A stretch of DNA of 57,525 nt from Candidatus Cryptobacteroides onthequi (GCA_018066125.1 JAGHSA010000017.1:1-57525), one strand, 5' to 3'; counted from the first letter of the stretch, positions 24,522-34,368 are shown. Numbers and translations are program-made. The notes: a model not told the origin generated them from the sequence alone.

Positions 24522-26713
24522 TGAAACTTTCAAGAGTACTGATGGTGGCCGCAATGGCGGTCCTCGCGGCTTCCTGCAGACAGGAGCCGCAGACAGATAC
24601 GGACTATGTACAGTTCGTAGACACAAGGATAGGTTCGGGAGGACACGGCCATGTGTTCATGGGAGCCAATGTACCTTTCGGCATGGTCCAGGTAGGTCCG
24701 AGCAGCATCCCTCAGAGCTGGGACTGGTGCTCAGGCTACCATGAGAGCGACTCCACAGTCATCGGATTCTCCCACACGCACCTCAGCGGCACAGGCATCG
24801 GAGACCTCTTCGACGTGACACTCATGCCTGTGACAGGTACGGACCTGACCTACGCCCGCGGCACCGAAGATGATCCTCAGAGCGGCCTTTGGTCATATGC
24901 AGACCGTACCACTGAGATCACTGAGCCGGGCTATTACAGCGTGAAGCTTCAGCGTTACGGCATCACAGCCGAAATGACCGCTACCGACAGGGTCGGCCTT
25001 CACAGGATCACCTTCCCTGCTTCAGACGAGTCGGCAGTAGTCTTCGACCTCAGGAACGGCGGCTGCTGGGACAAGGCGACAGATGTGCATATCGAGGCTG
25101 TCGGCAACGACTGCGTCAAGGGATGGCGATTCTCCAAGGGATGGGCAGACAACCAGAAGGTATGGTTCTGCGCACAGTTCTCCAAGCCGTTCGAGTCTTT
25201 CGAGACTTTCGATGACGGAATGTACGGCAGGATGGGGTTCAAGACCGCTGAAGGCGAGCAGGTGCTCGTAAAGGTGGCGCTTTCCGTGAAGAGCACCGAC
25301 GGTGCCGCACGCAACATGTCAGAGGAGCTCCCGGGCTGGGACTTCGAGGGCACAAGGGCAGCAGCACGCAAGGCATGGAATACGGAGCTCTCCAAGGTCA
25401 GGATCGGCACGGACGACGCCGACGCCAGGACCATATTCTACACCGCAATGTACCACGCATTCATCGCGCCGTCGCATTTCAGCGACTGCGGCGACCCTGA
25501 GCGCTTCACCACCCTCTCATTGTGGGATACATACAGAGCCGCAATGCCTCTCTACACCATACTCCAGAGCGAGAAGGAAAATGACATGATCAACACCTTC
25601 CTGGACATCTACAAGGCACAGGGCAAGCTCCCGGTATGGCATCTCATGGGATGCGAGACCAACTGCATGGTCGGCAATCCCGGCATTCCAGTCGTGGCTG
25701 ACGCCATCCTCAAGGGTTTCGACGGCTTCGACATCAAGGCCGCATACGAGGCGATGAAGACCTCTGCCATGCGTCCGGACCGTCTCCAGGACCTCAGGAT
25801 GCAGTATGGCTGGATTCCTTGCGACCTGACCAACGAGTCCATCGCATATGACATGGAGTACGCCCTTGCCGACTGGACAGTGGCCAGGGTGGCAGAAAAA
25901 CTTGCTTCCGAGACTGCAGACGCCGCCGAAAAGGCGTCGCTGGAGGCAGACAGGGACTACTTTGACAACAGATGCAAGAGTTACAGGCACTATTTCGACA
26001 AGGAGACAAGGTTCATGAGAGGACTCGATTCTGAAGGAAAATTCAGGACTCCTTTCAACCCTGTCTATGCTGAGCACAGGGCAAATGATTATTGCGAGGG
26101 AAACGCATGGCAGTACACATGGCTCGCTCCTCACGACATCAAGGGACTATGCTATGACTGCTTCGGAAGCAAAGAGTCATTCCTCGAAAAGCTCGACTCT
26201 CTTTTCACCGTATCATCTGAACTCGAGGAAGGTGCCTCAGCCGACATTTCCGGCCTGATAGGACAATACGCCCACGGAAACGAGCCAAGCCACCATATTC
26301 TCTATATCTACACCATGGCCGGCCAGCCATGGAAGACAGCCGACCTCGTGAACAAAGTTCTACATGAACTCTATACTACAGGAAAGGACGGTCTCTCAGG
26401 CAACGAGGACGTCGGCCAGATGTCTTCATGGTACATACTTTCATCCATGGGATTCTACCAGGAAGAGCCTGCAGGCGGCAGATTCTGGTTCGGCTACCCT
26501 CTGTTCGACTCAGTCAGCATAGCGCTTCCTGGCGGAAAGTCATTCGACATCGCAGTCAGCGGAAGGGAGAACGGCGGATATATCCAGAGCGTGAAGCTCA
26601 ACGGCAAGAATCACGGCAAGCCATACATCATGTATGACGACATCATGGCCGGAGGCAAGCTGGAGATAACTCTCGGAAGTGCTCAGACCCTCTGGTACGA
26701 CGAAATCATCTGA
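24521..26713 (+). CDS. GH92 alpha-mannosidase lipoprotein
   Basis: Calcium-dependent exo-acting alpha-mannosidase of glycoside hydrolase family 92, 730 residues. The lipoprotein signal ends LAASC (Cys19), so it is probably displayed on the outer membrane or in the periplasm. Family motifs: VDTRIGSGGHGHVFMGANVP at the N-terminus, GFSHTHLSGTG, the GNEPSHH segment near residue 586, and GNEDVGQMSSWYILSSMGFY near residue 626. GH92 enzymes trim alpha-mannosides of host N-glycans or yeast mannan. It is the last gene of the transporter-tadA transcript, overlapping the tadA stop by one base, and is not beside the SusC/SusD pair. Confidence 0.95.
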   Translation: MKLSRVLMVAAMAVLAASCRQEPQTDTDYVQFVDTRIGSGGHGHVFMGANVPFGMVQVGPSSIPQSWDWCSGYHESDSTVIGFSHTHLSGTGIGDLFDVTLMPVTGTDLTYARGTEDDPQSGLWSYADRTTEITEPGYYSVKLQRYGITAEMTATDRVGLHRITFPASDESAVVFDLRNGGCWDKATDVHIEAVGNDCVKGWRFSKGWADNQKVWFCAQFSKPFESFETFDDGMYGRMGFKTAEGEQVLVKVALSVKSTDGAARNMSEELPGWDFEGTRAAARKAWNTELSKVRIGTDDADARTIFYTAMYHAFIAPSHFSDCGDPERFTTLSLWDTYRAAMPLYTILQSEKENDMINTFLDIYKAQGKLPVWHLMGCETNCMVGNPGIPVVADAILKGFDGFDIKAAYEAMKTSAMRPDRLQDLRMQYGWIPCDLTNESIAYDMEYALADWTVARVAEKLASETADAAEKASLEADRDYFDNRCKSYRHYFDKETRFMRGLDSEGKFRTPFNPVYAEHRANDYCEGNAWQYTWLAPHDIKGLCYDCFGSKESFLEKLDSLFTVSSELEEGASADISGLIGQYAHGNEPSHHILYIYTMAGQPWKTADLVNKVLHELYTTGKDGLSGNEDVGQMSSWYILSSMGFYQEEPAGGRFWFGYPLFDSVSIALPGGKSFDIAVSGRENGGYIQSVKLNGKNHGKPYIMYDDIMAGGKLEITLGSAQTLWYDEII

Positions 26714-26736
26714 GACGGCGTCACAGCCTGATACTG

Positions 26737-26766
26737 AAAAAGCTGGTCCCTTCGGGCCAGCTTTTC
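26737..26766. terminator. Bidirectional terminator between GH92 gene and tRNA-Gln
   Basis: AAAAGCTGGTCC and GGGCCAGCTTTT pair (one G-U) around a CTTC loop. A T-run follows on both strands, so it can end the GH92 message and the minus-strand tRNA-Gln message. Confidence 0.88.
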
Positions 26767-26768
26767 TG

Positions 26769-26839
26769 TTGGGATATCAGGATTCGAACCTGAACTAAGG
26801 GAACCAAAATCCCTGGTGCTGCCATTACACCATATCCCA
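26769..26839 (-). tRNA. tRNA-Gln (anticodon TTG)
   Basis: Read on the minus strand it forms a full cloverleaf. The acceptor stem is TGGGATA/TATCCCA, the D-arm is GGTGTAATGGCAGC, the anticodon stem AGGGA/TCCCT holds loop TTTTGGT with anticodon TTG, and the T-arm is CAGGTTCGAATCCTG. CCA is not encoded. Confidence 0.96.
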
Positions 26840-26849
26840 ATTCCACTTG

Positions 26850-26880
26850 CAAAAGTATGAAGAATCAGGCGAAATTACAA
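26850..26880 (-). promoter_or_regulatory. Promoter of tRNA-Gln
   Basis: TACTTTTG on the minus strand (26857-26850) matches TAnnTTTG, and a TTG lies 20 bases upstream. It overlaps the 3' end of infB, so the tRNA can be made independently of that operon. Confidence 0.55.
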
Positions 26881-29697
26881 TGTACGCTTGATTTCAACGA
26901 TCGTGTAAGCCTCGATGATGTCACCGACATGGAGGTCGTTGTACCTGTCAAGACCGATACCGCACTCCATTCCGGCAGGAACTTCCTTGGCTGCATCCTT
27001 TCCTCTCTGGAGGGAAGCAAGCTCTCCGGTATAGACCACGATACCGTCACGGATGAGGCGGACCTTGGCCTTGTTGGACATCTTACCGTCACGGATGAGT
27101 GAACCGGCGATGGTTCCGACCTTGGAGATATGGAACACCTGCTTGACCTCTGCGGTAGCGATGACCTCTTCCTTCTTCTCAGGCTCGAGCATACCCTCGA
27201 TACCGTCCTTGACCTCGTTGATGGCGTCGTAGATGACGGAGTAGAGTCGGATCTCGATACCTTCCTTCTCCGCTGCCTTGCGGGCCTCTACGGAAGGACG
27301 TACCTGGAAACCGATGATCACCGCATCGGAAGCCTCTGCAAGGAGGATATCAGACTCGGAGATACCGCCGACTGCCTTATGTATGACATTGACACGAACC
27401 TCCTCTGTAGAGAGCTTGATGAGTGAGTCGGAGAGAGCCTCGACCGATCCGTCCACATCACCCTTGACGATGACATTGAGCTCCTTGAAGTTGCCGATCG
27501 CGATACGGCGTCCGATCTCTTCAAGAGTCATATGCTTCTGGGTCTTGATGCCCTGGATGCGGATGAGCTGCTCACGCTTGTTGGCTATGCTCTTCGCCTC
27601 CCTCTCATCTGCCATGACCACAAACTTCTCACCCGCTGCAGGCGCTCCGTTTATACCGAGCACCGAAACCGGTGTCGATGGTCCGGCCTCTTCGACTTTC
27701 TGTCCGCGCTCGTTGAACATGGACTTGACGCGGCCATAATAGCTTCCGCAGAGGATGGTGTCTCCGACGTGGAGGGTACCTCCCTGAACGAGTATGGTTG
27801 CAAGATAGCCGCGGCCCTTGTCGAGTGAAGACTCGATGACGGCACCGTTGGCGAGCTTGTCTGGATTTGCCTTGAGATCGAGGAGATCGGTCTCGAGGAG
27901 AACCTTCTCAAGAAGGAGATCCACGTTGAGACCCTTCTTTGCCGAAATCTCCTGGCACTGGTACTTTCCTCCCCAGTCCTCGACGAGGATATTCATCTCG
28001 GAGAGCTGGCGGCGGATGGTGTCAGGGAATGCTCCCGGCTTGTCGATCTTGTTGATGGCGAACACCATCGGGACACCGGCAGCCTGAGCGTGGTTGATGG
28101 CCTCGATGGTCTGAGGCATCACGGCGTCGTCAGCTGCGATGATGATGATGGCAAGGTCTGTGAGCTGGGCTCCACGGGCACGCATCGCCGTGAAGGCCTC
28201 GTGTCCAGGAGTATCGAGGAATGTGATGCGTCTGCCATCCTCGAGGGTCACATTGTATGCACCGATATGCTGGGTGATGCCTCCGGCCTCACCTGCGATC
28301 ACATTCGACTTGCGTATGTAGTCGAGAAGGGAGGTCTTTCCGTGATCGACATGACCCATCACGGTGATGATAGGAGGACGGGATACGAGCTTGCTCTCAT
28401 CGTCCGGCTCGTTCTGCTGATCGAGACCTTCGCTGATCTCTGCAGTGACGAATTCCACCTGGTAGCCGAATTCCTCTGCCACGAGCACGAGGGTCTCGGC
28501 ATCGAGACGCTGGTTGATGGACACCATCAGGCCAAGACTCATGCAGGCTCCGATGACCTTCACGACAGGGGTGTTGTTCATGAGGGTGGCAAGATCATTG
28601 ACAGTCACGAACTCTGTCACCTTGAGCACCTTCTTCTCTGCCATCTCCTGCTCCATCTCCTCCATCGCTTTCTGAGATGCGAGATCGCGCTTCTCCTTGC
28701 GGTACTTGGCTCCGAAGTTGTTCTTCTTGCCCTCGTTCATCCTTGCATATGTCTCCTTGACCTGCTTCTGGATCTGCTTCTGCATCTCCTCCTGCTCGGC
28801 CTCGGTCATAGCTGGCTTGAACTTGTCGTTGCGATCCTTCCTGCGGCCCTTGTCTCTTGCATTCGCATTGGCTGCAGGCTTCTGGTTCTGGCCGCCCTGT
28901 CCCTTGCGGGGATTGTTGTCAGCCTCCACCTTGCCCACATCCACTTTCTCACGGCCCTTGGTGATGCGCTCGCGCTTCTGAGGCTTCTTTTTCTTGTCAA
29001 ACTGTGTAAGGTCGATCTTTCCCACGACCTTGAGTCCCGGAGTCGCAGCAGCTGCGGCTGCGGCAGGTGCCTCTGCTGAAGGTGCCTGAGCTGCCGATAC
29101 GGCCTCTGGCTGAGAAGGGGTTGGCTCAGCTTCCTGGGTCTGCGGCATTTCAGGTTCCACTGCCGATGATGATGCCGGCTCCTCTACAGGTGCAGGCTCG
29201 GATACAGGCTCCGGTGAAGGTACAGGCTCTTCGACCGGTTCTGGTTCCGGTTCAGGTTCTGCAACCGGCTCCGGTTCAGGCTCGGGTACAGGCTCCGGTG
29301 CAGGTGCAGGCTCGGATACAGGCTCCGGTTCTGCTGCAGGCTCCGGTTCTGCGACCGGTTCCGGTGCAGGTGCAGGCTCGGATACAGAAGGCTTCTGGAA
29401 GATGCTGCTCTTGATGACGGTCTCCATCACCGGCTCTTCCTCTTCTTCCTCCCTGGACTGCTTCTTGCTTGTCTTCTCGAGTATCTCAGTGAGCTTGATA
29501 TCCACCTTCTCGGACGCCTCCTTCATCTCAAGGTCCTTGCCGAACTGCTTGGCGATGGCCGGCATGTATTCGTCTGAGATCTTGATATTGGGATTGACAT
29601 CCTCGATGGCCGCACCCTGCTTGTTGAGGAAATCCACGAGATCCTGCAAGCCGACGTTGTATTGCTTTATGATTTTATTTATTCTGATTTCTGCCAT
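26875..29697 (-). CDS. infB: Translation initiation factor IF-2
   Basis: GTPase that brings fMet-tRNA to the 30S subunit, 940 residues. An N-terminal IF2-N domain (1-55) is followed by a long low-complexity region. Residues 107-170 are a Pro-Glu-Ala-Val repeat, and 240-345 are Lys/Arg-rich. The G domain starts near 440: G1 GHVDHGKT (448-455), G3 DTPGHEAF (495 onward) and G4 NKID. Domains II to IV follow to a normal C-terminus. It is downstream of nusA and rimP, the classical order. Confidence 0.98.
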   Translation of the reverse strand: MAEIRINKIIKQYNVGLQDLVDFLNKQGAAIEDVNPNIKISDEYMPAIAKQFGKDLEMKEASEKVDIKLTEILEKTSKKQSREEEEEEPVMETVIKSSIFQKPSVSEPAPAPEPVAEPEPAAEPEPVSEPAPAPEPVPEPEPEPVAEPEPEPEPVEEPVPSPEPVSEPAPVEEPASSSAVEPEMPQTQEAEPTPSQPEAVSAAQAPSAEAPAAAAAAATPGLKVVGKIDLTQFDKKKKPQKRERITKGREKVDVGKVEADNNPRKGQGGQNQKPAANANARDKGRRKDRNDKFKPAMTEAEQEEMQKQIQKQVKETYARMNEGKKNNFGAKYRKEKRDLASQKAMEEMEQEMAEKKVLKVTEFVTVNDLATLMNNTPVVKVIGACMSLGLMVSINQRLDAETLVLVAEEFGYQVEFVTAEISEGLDQQNEPDDESKLVSRPPIITVMGHVDHGKTSLLDYIRKSNVIAGEAGGITQHIGAYNVTLEDGRRITFLDTPGHEAFTAMRARGAQLTDLAIIIIAADDAVMPQTIEAINHAQAAGVPMVFAINKIDKPGAFPDTIRRQLSEMNILVEDWGGKYQCQEISAKKGLNVDLLLEKVLLETDLLDLKANPDKLANGAVIESSLDKGRGYLATILVQGGTLHVGDTILCGSYYGRVKSMFNERGQKVEEAGPSTPVSVLGINGAPAAGEKFVVMADEREAKSIANKREQLIRIQGIKTQKHMTLEEIGRRIAIGNFKELNVIVKGDVDGSVEALSDSLIKLSTEEVRVNVIHKAVGGISESDILLAEASDAVIIGFQVRPSVEARKAAEKEGIEIRLYSVIYDAINEVKDGIEGMLEPEKKEEVIATAEVKQVFHISKVGTIAGSLIRDGKMSNKAKVRLIRDGIVVYTGELASLQRGKDAAKEVPAGMECGIGLDRYNDLHVGDIIEAYTIVEIKRTL
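29170..29395. repeat. Imperfect short tandem repeats within infB
   Basis: Runs of GGCTCCGGTTCTG, GGTGCAGGCTCGG and close variants recur on the plus strand. They encode, on the minus strand, alternating Pro-Glu-Pro, Ala-Glu-Pro and Pro-Ala-Pro units. The repeats keep frame but vary in order, as expected for slippage-prone DNA. Confidence 0.7.
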
Positions 29698-29723
29698 ATC
29701 TACCCCTTTTGTCTGTTGTTAAA

Positions 29724-30992
29724 TTAGTCTTCGAATTCTGCGCGGAGGATATCCATCACCTCTGCGACTGTCTCATCCTCGAGGTCTGCCCTCTTGGCGA
29801 TATCTTCCGGAGCAAGTGCGAGCACACTCTTCGCGGTATCGCAGCCGATGGACTCGAGCTTGTCGATGATCCACTGGTCGATCTCGTTTGAGAACTCGCT
29901 GAGAAGAACATCTTCCTCCTCTGCCTCCATGGCATCCTTCGGAAGCTCTCTCCACACCTCGATCTCACGATCTACGAGCATACCTGCAAGCTGGATGTTG
30001 CATCCGCCGCGGCCGATACCTCTCTTGACCTCATCAGGCTGCATGAACACCTTCACCTTGTCGCTCTCGGATGAGCCCATGTCGATTGAAGACACCCTTG
30101 CAGGATTGAGGGCCCTCTGGATGAGGAGCTGAGGGTTGTTGGTCCACTGGAGGACGTCGATGTTCTCGTTGCGGAGCTCGTGCACGATGCCAAGGATACG
30201 TCCGCCCTTGACTCCGATACATGCTCCGATAGGATCGATTCTCTCATCATACGACTCGACAGCCACCTTGGCTCTCTCACCAGGTACGCGTACGACCTTC
30301 TTGATGGTGATGAGACCGTCCACGATCTCCGGAACCTCCTGCTCGAAGAGTCTCTCGAGGAACTCGTTTGAAGTTCTGGAAAGAACGATGTACGGAGTGG
30401 TGTTGTTCTTCATGTCCACCTGCTTGATGATGGCGCGCACGGTGTCACCCTTCTTGAAGTGCTCACCAGGGATCTGCTCGGCCTTAGGGATGCGGAGCTC
30501 GTTGCCATCCTCGTCAAGGATGAGAACCTCCTTCGACCAGGTCTGATATACCTCTCCGGTAAAGATCTCACCGACCTTCTCAGAATACTTCTTGAAGACG
30601 TTGGCCTTCTCAATATCCATGATGCGGCCCTGGAGATTCTGCCTGATGTTGAGGATACCACGACGGCCGAAAGCCTGGAGAGGGAACTTCTTGGTATAGG
30701 TGTCTCCGATCTCATAATCGTCATCGCCGGTCTCAGCGGCCACCTGATCGAGCGTCATCTCCGCGTTCGGATCCTCGACTTCCTCGACGATCTCGAAGTT
30801 CTGATAAATCTCACATGTACCCTTGTCCACATTGACAATGACGTCAAAGTTGTCTGCGGTACCGTAAGTCTTTGCGATCTGGGTGAGGAACACATCCTTG
30901 AGAACACCCATCATCACTGGTCTGTCGATGTTTTTCTCCTCTTTGAAATCCTTGAAGGCGTCAATGAGAGTAACTACCTGTTCTTTTTCCAT
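29724..30992 (-). CDS. nusA: Transcription elongation and antitermination factor NusA
   Basis: RNA polymerase-associated factor, 422 residues. An N-terminal polymerase-binding domain (1-130) is followed by an S1 domain (GEIFTGEVYQTWSKEVLIL), two KH domains (DPIGACIGVKGGRILGIVHE, then a segment with RGIGRGGCNIQLAG) and a short helix-hairpin-helix-like tail. The acidic-repeat domains of E. coli NusA are absent, as usual outside the proteobacteria. It sits 26 bases upstream of infB and four bases after rimP. Confidence 0.97.
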   Translation of the reverse strand: MEKEQVVTLIDAFKDFKEEKNIDRPVMMGVLKDVFLTQIAKTYGTADNFDVIVNVDKGTCEIYQNFEIVEEVEDPNAEMTLDQVAAETGDDDYEIGDTYTKKFPLQAFGRRGILNIRQNLQGRIMDIEKANVFKKYSEKVGEIFTGEVYQTWSKEVLILDEDGNELRIPKAEQIPGEHFKKGDTVRAIIKQVDMKNNTTPYIVLSRTSNEFLERLFEQEVPEIVDGLITIKKVVRVPGERAKVAVESYDERIDPIGACIGVKGGRILGIVHELRNENIDVLQWTNNPQLLIQRALNPARVSSIDMGSSESDKVKVFMQPDEVKRGIGRGGCNIQLAGMLVDREIEVWRELPKDAMEAEEEDVLLSEFSNEIDQWIIDKLESIGCDTAKSVLALAPEDIAKRADLEDETVAEVMDILRAEFED

Positions 30993-30996
30993 TGTA

Positions 30997-31464
30997 TTAT
31001 TTGAATTCTAGAAAATATTTCACTGAATTGACTTCGCTCATGGCCAGGGTTTCCTCTCTGGTGACCTTGACCTTCTTTTTCCTGCCCTCCACCAGTTCCA
31101 TGGCCTCATACCTGAGCGAGATGGAATCCTCTGCAGCTGCAGTGAGTTCTGCGACCAGCTTCCGTCCACCCTTCACGAGGACCTCGACCTTGCTGCCGAG
31201 AGCCTTGCGGTACTGGCGCTCCACCTGGAAAGGCTGGTCAAGACCGGCGGAAGTGACTGTGAGTGCATAATCCTCCACATCACGGTCAAAGGCGTCGAGG
31301 ACAGCGTCATTCACTGCCACGCAGTCGTCCATGTCCACAGAGCCTTCTTCACTCTCTATGGCCACGACTATATCATTGTCCGCCGAAATGGTGACCTCCA
31401 CGAGGAAGCATCCCCTGGAAGCGATGACCGGTTCTACGGTCTCTATGAGTCTGAGCTTGTCCAT
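30997..31464 (-). CDS. rimP: Ribosome maturation factor RimP
   Basis: Cytosolic factor for 30S assembly, 155 residues. Conserved elements are IETVEPVIASRGCFLVEVTI at the N-terminus, MDDCVAVNDAVLDAF and YALTVTSAGLDQPF in the middle, and a C-terminal SH3-like domain (KVEVLVKGGRKLVAEL). The start is the ATG encoding MDKLRL. The open frame continues upstream, but that part contains the promoter and has no family similarity. First gene of the rimP-nusA-infB operon. Confidence 0.94.
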   Translation of the reverse strand: MDKLRLIETVEPVIASRGCFLVEVTISADNDIVVAIESEEGSVDMDDCVAVNDAVLDAFDRDVEDYALTVTSAGLDQPFQVERQYRKALGSKVEVLVKGGRKLVAELTAAAEDSISLRYEAMELVEGRKKKVKVTREETLAMSEVNSVKYFLEFK

Positions 31465-31519
31465 AATGTTTTCAACAAAAAAGATAGGAACCTCTCGGCC
31501 CCTATCCATATCACAGACG

Positions 31520-31566
31520 CAAAGGTAGTCATTTCTTCGGGAAATGCAAAATTTGTTGTACTTTTG
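31520..31566. promoter_or_regulatory. Divergent promoters: rimP operon and lpxD
   Basis: On the minus strand TTTG (31550-31547), 19 bases and TACCTTTG (31527-31520) form a full consensus promoter for rimP. On the plus strand TACTTTTG (31559-31566) lies eight bases before the lpxD ATG. The plus-strand start site would fall almost at the ATG, so lpxD may have a very short leader. Confidence 0.7.
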
Positions 31567-31573
31567 CCGTGTT

Positions 31574-32563
31574 ATGGAATTTACAGCAAAACAGCTTGCG
31601 CAGATCCTCAAAGGCACTGTGGAAGGAGATCCTGAAGTCAAGGTCACATCCTTCGCAAAGATTGAAAACGGCAGACAGGGACAGCTCTGCTTCTTTGCCA
31701 ACCCGAAATACGAAGAATACGTCTATACTTCAAAAGCCAGCATCCTCCTGGTCAACAGCGACTTTGTACCGAAACAGCCTGTCAGCCCCGTGCTGGTGCG
31801 CGTGGAAAACGCATACTCATCCCTGGCAGAACTCCTCAAATATGTATCGGACGAGAAGAAATCACACAGGCGCCACCGCGGCTGGAGAAGCCGTGTCGCT
31901 TTCAGTGCAAAGCTCGGCCACAAGGTCTATGTCGGTGATTTCAGCTATATTGGCAGGAACTGCCGCATCGGCGAGCTGACGACCATATACGAAAATGTCT
32001 ATATCGGAGAAGGCACGACCATCGGCAGCCGCTGCATCATATACCCTGGCGTACGCATCTATCCAGGGATGGTCATAGGAGACAACGTCATACTCCATGC
32101 CAACTGCGTCATCGGAAGCGACGGCTTCGGCAATGCTCCCCAGCCTGACGGCACATGGGAGAAGATCGAACACCTCGGAAAGGTGATCATAGGCAACAAC
32201 GTCGAGATAGGAGCAAACACCACAGTGGACCGCGCCGAGATGGAAGCCACCATCATAGGCAACGGAGTGAAGATCGACAACCTCTGCCAGATAGCCCACA
32301 ATGTGGAGATCGGCGACAATACCGTGATGGCTGCCCAGTGCGGCATCGCAGGATCGGCCAAGATAGGCAGGAACTGCATCCTTGCCGGCCAGGTCGGCAT
32401 TGTCGGCCACCTCACCATCGCAGACAACACCACCATCGCAGCCCAGTCCGGAGTCATCAGCAGCATACGCCAGCCGGGAGGCACATATTTCGGATCACCT
32501 GCCCTTCCGCACAGGAATTTCCTCCGCAGCTACGCCAGGTTCAAGCAGGCAGGTCAGGAATAA
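31574..32563 (+). CDS. lpxD: UDP-3-O-(3-hydroxyacyl)glucosamine N-acyltransferase
   Basis: Third step of lipid A synthesis: adds the second 3-hydroxyacyl chain from ACP. The protein has 329 residues from this ATG (an upstream in-frame codon lies within the promoter region). The N-terminal uridine-binding domain ([20 protein letters not shown]) precedes a left-handed beta-helix of hexapeptide repeats from about residue 110. The catalytic His lies in [12 protein letters not shown]. lpxD, lpxC and lpxA follow each other with short gaps. Confidence 0.95.
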   Translation: MEFTAKQLAQILKGTVEGDPEVKVTSFAKIENGRQGQLCFFANPKYEEYVYTSKASILLVNSDFVPKQPVSPVLVRVENAYSSLAELLKYVSDEKKSHRRHRGWRSRVAFSAKLGHKVYVGDFSYIGRNCRIGELTTIYENVYIGEGTTIGSRCIIYPGVRIYPGMVIGDNVILHANCVIGSDGFGNAPQPDGTWEKIEHLGKVIIGNNVEIGANTTVDRAEMEATIIGNGVKIDNLCQIAHNVEIGDNTVMAAQCGIAGSAKIGRNCILAGQVGIVGHLTIADNTTIAAQSGVISSIRQPGGTYFGSPALPHRNFLRSYARFKQAGQE

Positions 32564-32566
32564 TAA

Positions 32567-32634
32567 TTGGGAAAACAGACTTTTTTGACTATCTTTGCAT
32601 CCCTTTGTGGCACAGTTTGTGTTTGCCACAGGGG
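32567..32634 (+). promoter_or_regulatory. lpxC promoter and leader hairpin
   Basis: TTG (32567-32569), 20 bases and TATCTTTG (32590-32597) form a good promoter. The predicted message starts near 32603. Nearly the whole leader folds: TGTGGCA (32606-32612) pairs with TGCCACA (32624-32630), extended by CCC and GGGG across a small bulge. The GGGG arm lies just ahead of the ATG at 32640 and may affect ribosome access. Confidence 0.6.
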
Positions 32635-32639
32635 TGATT

Positions 32640-33551
32640 ATGAAGCAGAAGACACTGACCCAGTGCTACACCTTTGAAGGCAAGGGCCTCCATACAGGCA
32701 GATACGCCCATATGACCCTCATGCCCGCTCCAGAGAACAGCGGCATCACTTTTCACCGTACAGACATCGGTGAAGAGGCTTATGTCAATGCCACAGCCGA
32801 CAACGTTACCAATACAGCAAGAAGCACCACCATCAGTCACGGTGGAGTCTCTGTCGTGACCATAGAGCACATCATGTCAGCCCTCACGGGACTCGGCGTG
32901 GACAATGCACTCATAGAGATCGACAGCGAAGAGGTGCCCATCCTCGACGGCAGCGCGCTGCCTTACATCAAGGCCATAGCACCTGACGGACTTGAAGAGC
33001 AGGAATGCGACAGGACTTATATCACCATCCGTGAGGCTGTAGAGATAAGGGATGAGAATTCCGGATCCTTCGTCCGCATAGAACCTGCAGACGAGCTCAC
33101 ATATGATGTCACGGTGGACTTCAATTCCAGGGTACTCGGAGTGCAGAACGTCCACTGGGATCTCGGCACGGACTACTGCTCCGAGGTGGCACCATGCAGG
33201 ACATTCGTATTCTTCCACGAGCTCGAATTCCTCGCATCCAAGGGACTCGTCAAGGGTGGAGATGTGGAGAACGCCATCGTCATCGTGGAGCACCCCGCTT
33301 CGGAAGAGCAGGTGGCACGCATGTCCGAGCTCTTTGGCCAGCCTAAGCTCACAGTCACCCCAGAGGGCTACCTCAGCAACCTCACCCTCCGCTTCCCGGA
33401 CGAGTGCGGACGCCACAAGCTTCTCGACCTCATCGGCGACCTGAGACTTGCCGGAGGTTACCTCAAGGCCAGGATCACAGCATTCAAACCCGGCCACGGA
33501 ATCAATACTAACACAGCAAAGGCCTTGATAGAGGCCATCAACAAGCAATAA
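32640..33551 (+). CDS. lpxC: UDP-3-O-acyl-N-acetylglucosamine deacetylase, stand-alone form
   Basis: Zinc deacetylase catalysing the committed step of lipid A synthesis. Zinc ligands are His77 (VVTIEHIMSAL), His259 and Asp263 (HKLLDLIGDL); Glu76 and His286 (KPGHGINTN) are catalytic. The protein has 303 residues and stops right after the deacetylase fold. In most Bacteroidetes I know, LpxC is fused to a FabZ dehydratase (about 460 residues); here lpxA starts two bases later, so the fusion is absent. The ATG fits the leader, and the upstream TTG lies in the promoter. Confidence 0.95.
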   Translation: MKQKTLTQCYTFEGKGLHTGRYAHMTLMPAPENSGITFHRTDIGEEAYVNATADNVTNTARSTTISHGGVSVVTIEHIMSALTGLGVDNALIEIDSEEVPILDGSALPYIKAIAPDGLEEQECDRTYITIREAVEIRDENSGSFVRIEPADELTYDVTVDFNSRVLGVQNVHWDLGTDYCSEVAPCRTFVFFHELEFLASKGLVKGGDVENAIVIVEHPASEEQVARMSELFGQPKLTVTPEGYLSNLTLRFPDECGRHKLLDLIGDLRLAGGYLKARITAFKPGHGINTNTAKALIEAINKQ

Positions 33552-33552
33552 C

Positions 33553-34365
33553 ATGGCAAAAATTCATCCTCTTGCTACTGTAAGCCCCAATGCAAAGCTG
33601 GGCGAAAACGTAGAGGTCGGACCTTACGCCTTCATCGATGACAATGTCGAGATCGGCGATTACACCAAGATACATCCACATGCAGTCATCTACCCATACG
33701 TCAAGATGGGAGCCCACTGCGAAGTCTTCCCCGGCGCCGTGGTCGGAGCCATCCCTCAGGATCTCAAATTCGACGGAGAGGTGACATATGTCGAGATCGG
33801 CGACTACGTGACCATCCGCGAGTGCGCCACCATCAACAGAGGAACCAAGGCCAGCGGAAAGGGTGTCACCAAGGTAGGTGACCATACTCTGATCATGTCA
33901 TACGTACACGTCGCCCATGACTGCACAGTCGGAAAGCACTGCATCCTCGTCAGCTATGTCGGCATCGCCGGCGAGACAGACGTCGATGACTGGGCTATCC
34001 TCGGAGGCGGCACAAAGGCTCACCAGTTCAGCCACATCGGTGCGCACGCAATGGTAGGCGGAGGTTCCACCATCAACAAGGACATCCCTCCTTACTCACT
34101 CTGCGGACGCGTCCCTGTCTGCTATGCGGGAGTGAACATCGTAGGTCTCCGCAGACGCGGTTTCGACTCAGACGTCATCCGCAACATCAAGGACATCTAC
34201 GACACCATCTACTATCAGGGATTCAATGTCTCTGACGGATGTGCGAAGGTGGAGGCAGGTTTCCCTCAGTCAGAGGAGAAAGAGGTCATCCTCAACTTCA
34301 TCAAGAATTCAAAGAGAGGTATCGTCAGGGCTAACGATATCAACGAGAAGGGATCCATCGACTAA
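33553..34365 (+). CDS. lpxA: UDP-N-acetylglucosamine O-acyltransferase
   Basis: First step of lipid A synthesis: transfers a 3-hydroxyacyl chain to UDP-GlcNAc. The 270-residue protein is a left-handed beta-helix of hexapeptide repeats (about 1-190) with a helical C-terminal domain. Catalytic His122 lies in YVHVAHDCTVG; the signature VGAIPQDLKF is present at about 64-73. It lies between lpxC and the WbqC-like gene with gaps of only two or three bases. Confidence 0.96.
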   Translation: MAKIHPLATVSPNAKLGENVEVGPYAFIDDNVEIGDYTKIHPHAVIYPYVKMGAHCEVFPGAVVGAIPQDLKFDGEVTYVEIGDYVTIRECATINRGTKASGKGVTKVGDHTLIMSYVHVAHDCTVGKHCILVSYVGIAGETDVDDWAILGGGTKAHQFSHIGAHAMVGGGSTINKDIPPYSLCGRVPVCYAGVNIVGLRRRGFDSDVIRNIKDIYDTIYYQGFNVSDGCAKVEAGFPQSEEKEVILNFIKNSKRGIVRANDINEKGSID

Positions 34366-34368
34366 ATC

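Noticed and set aside
28090..29079. 329-codon plus-strand open frame inside infB
   Set aside because: It is antisense to the IF-2 GTPase domain and linker; Leu/His-rich composition is typical of a shadow frame.
31465..31510. Riboswitch or structured leader before rimP
   Set aside because: Only a single short GATAGG/CCTATC stem is visible; this is too little to call a regulatory RNA.
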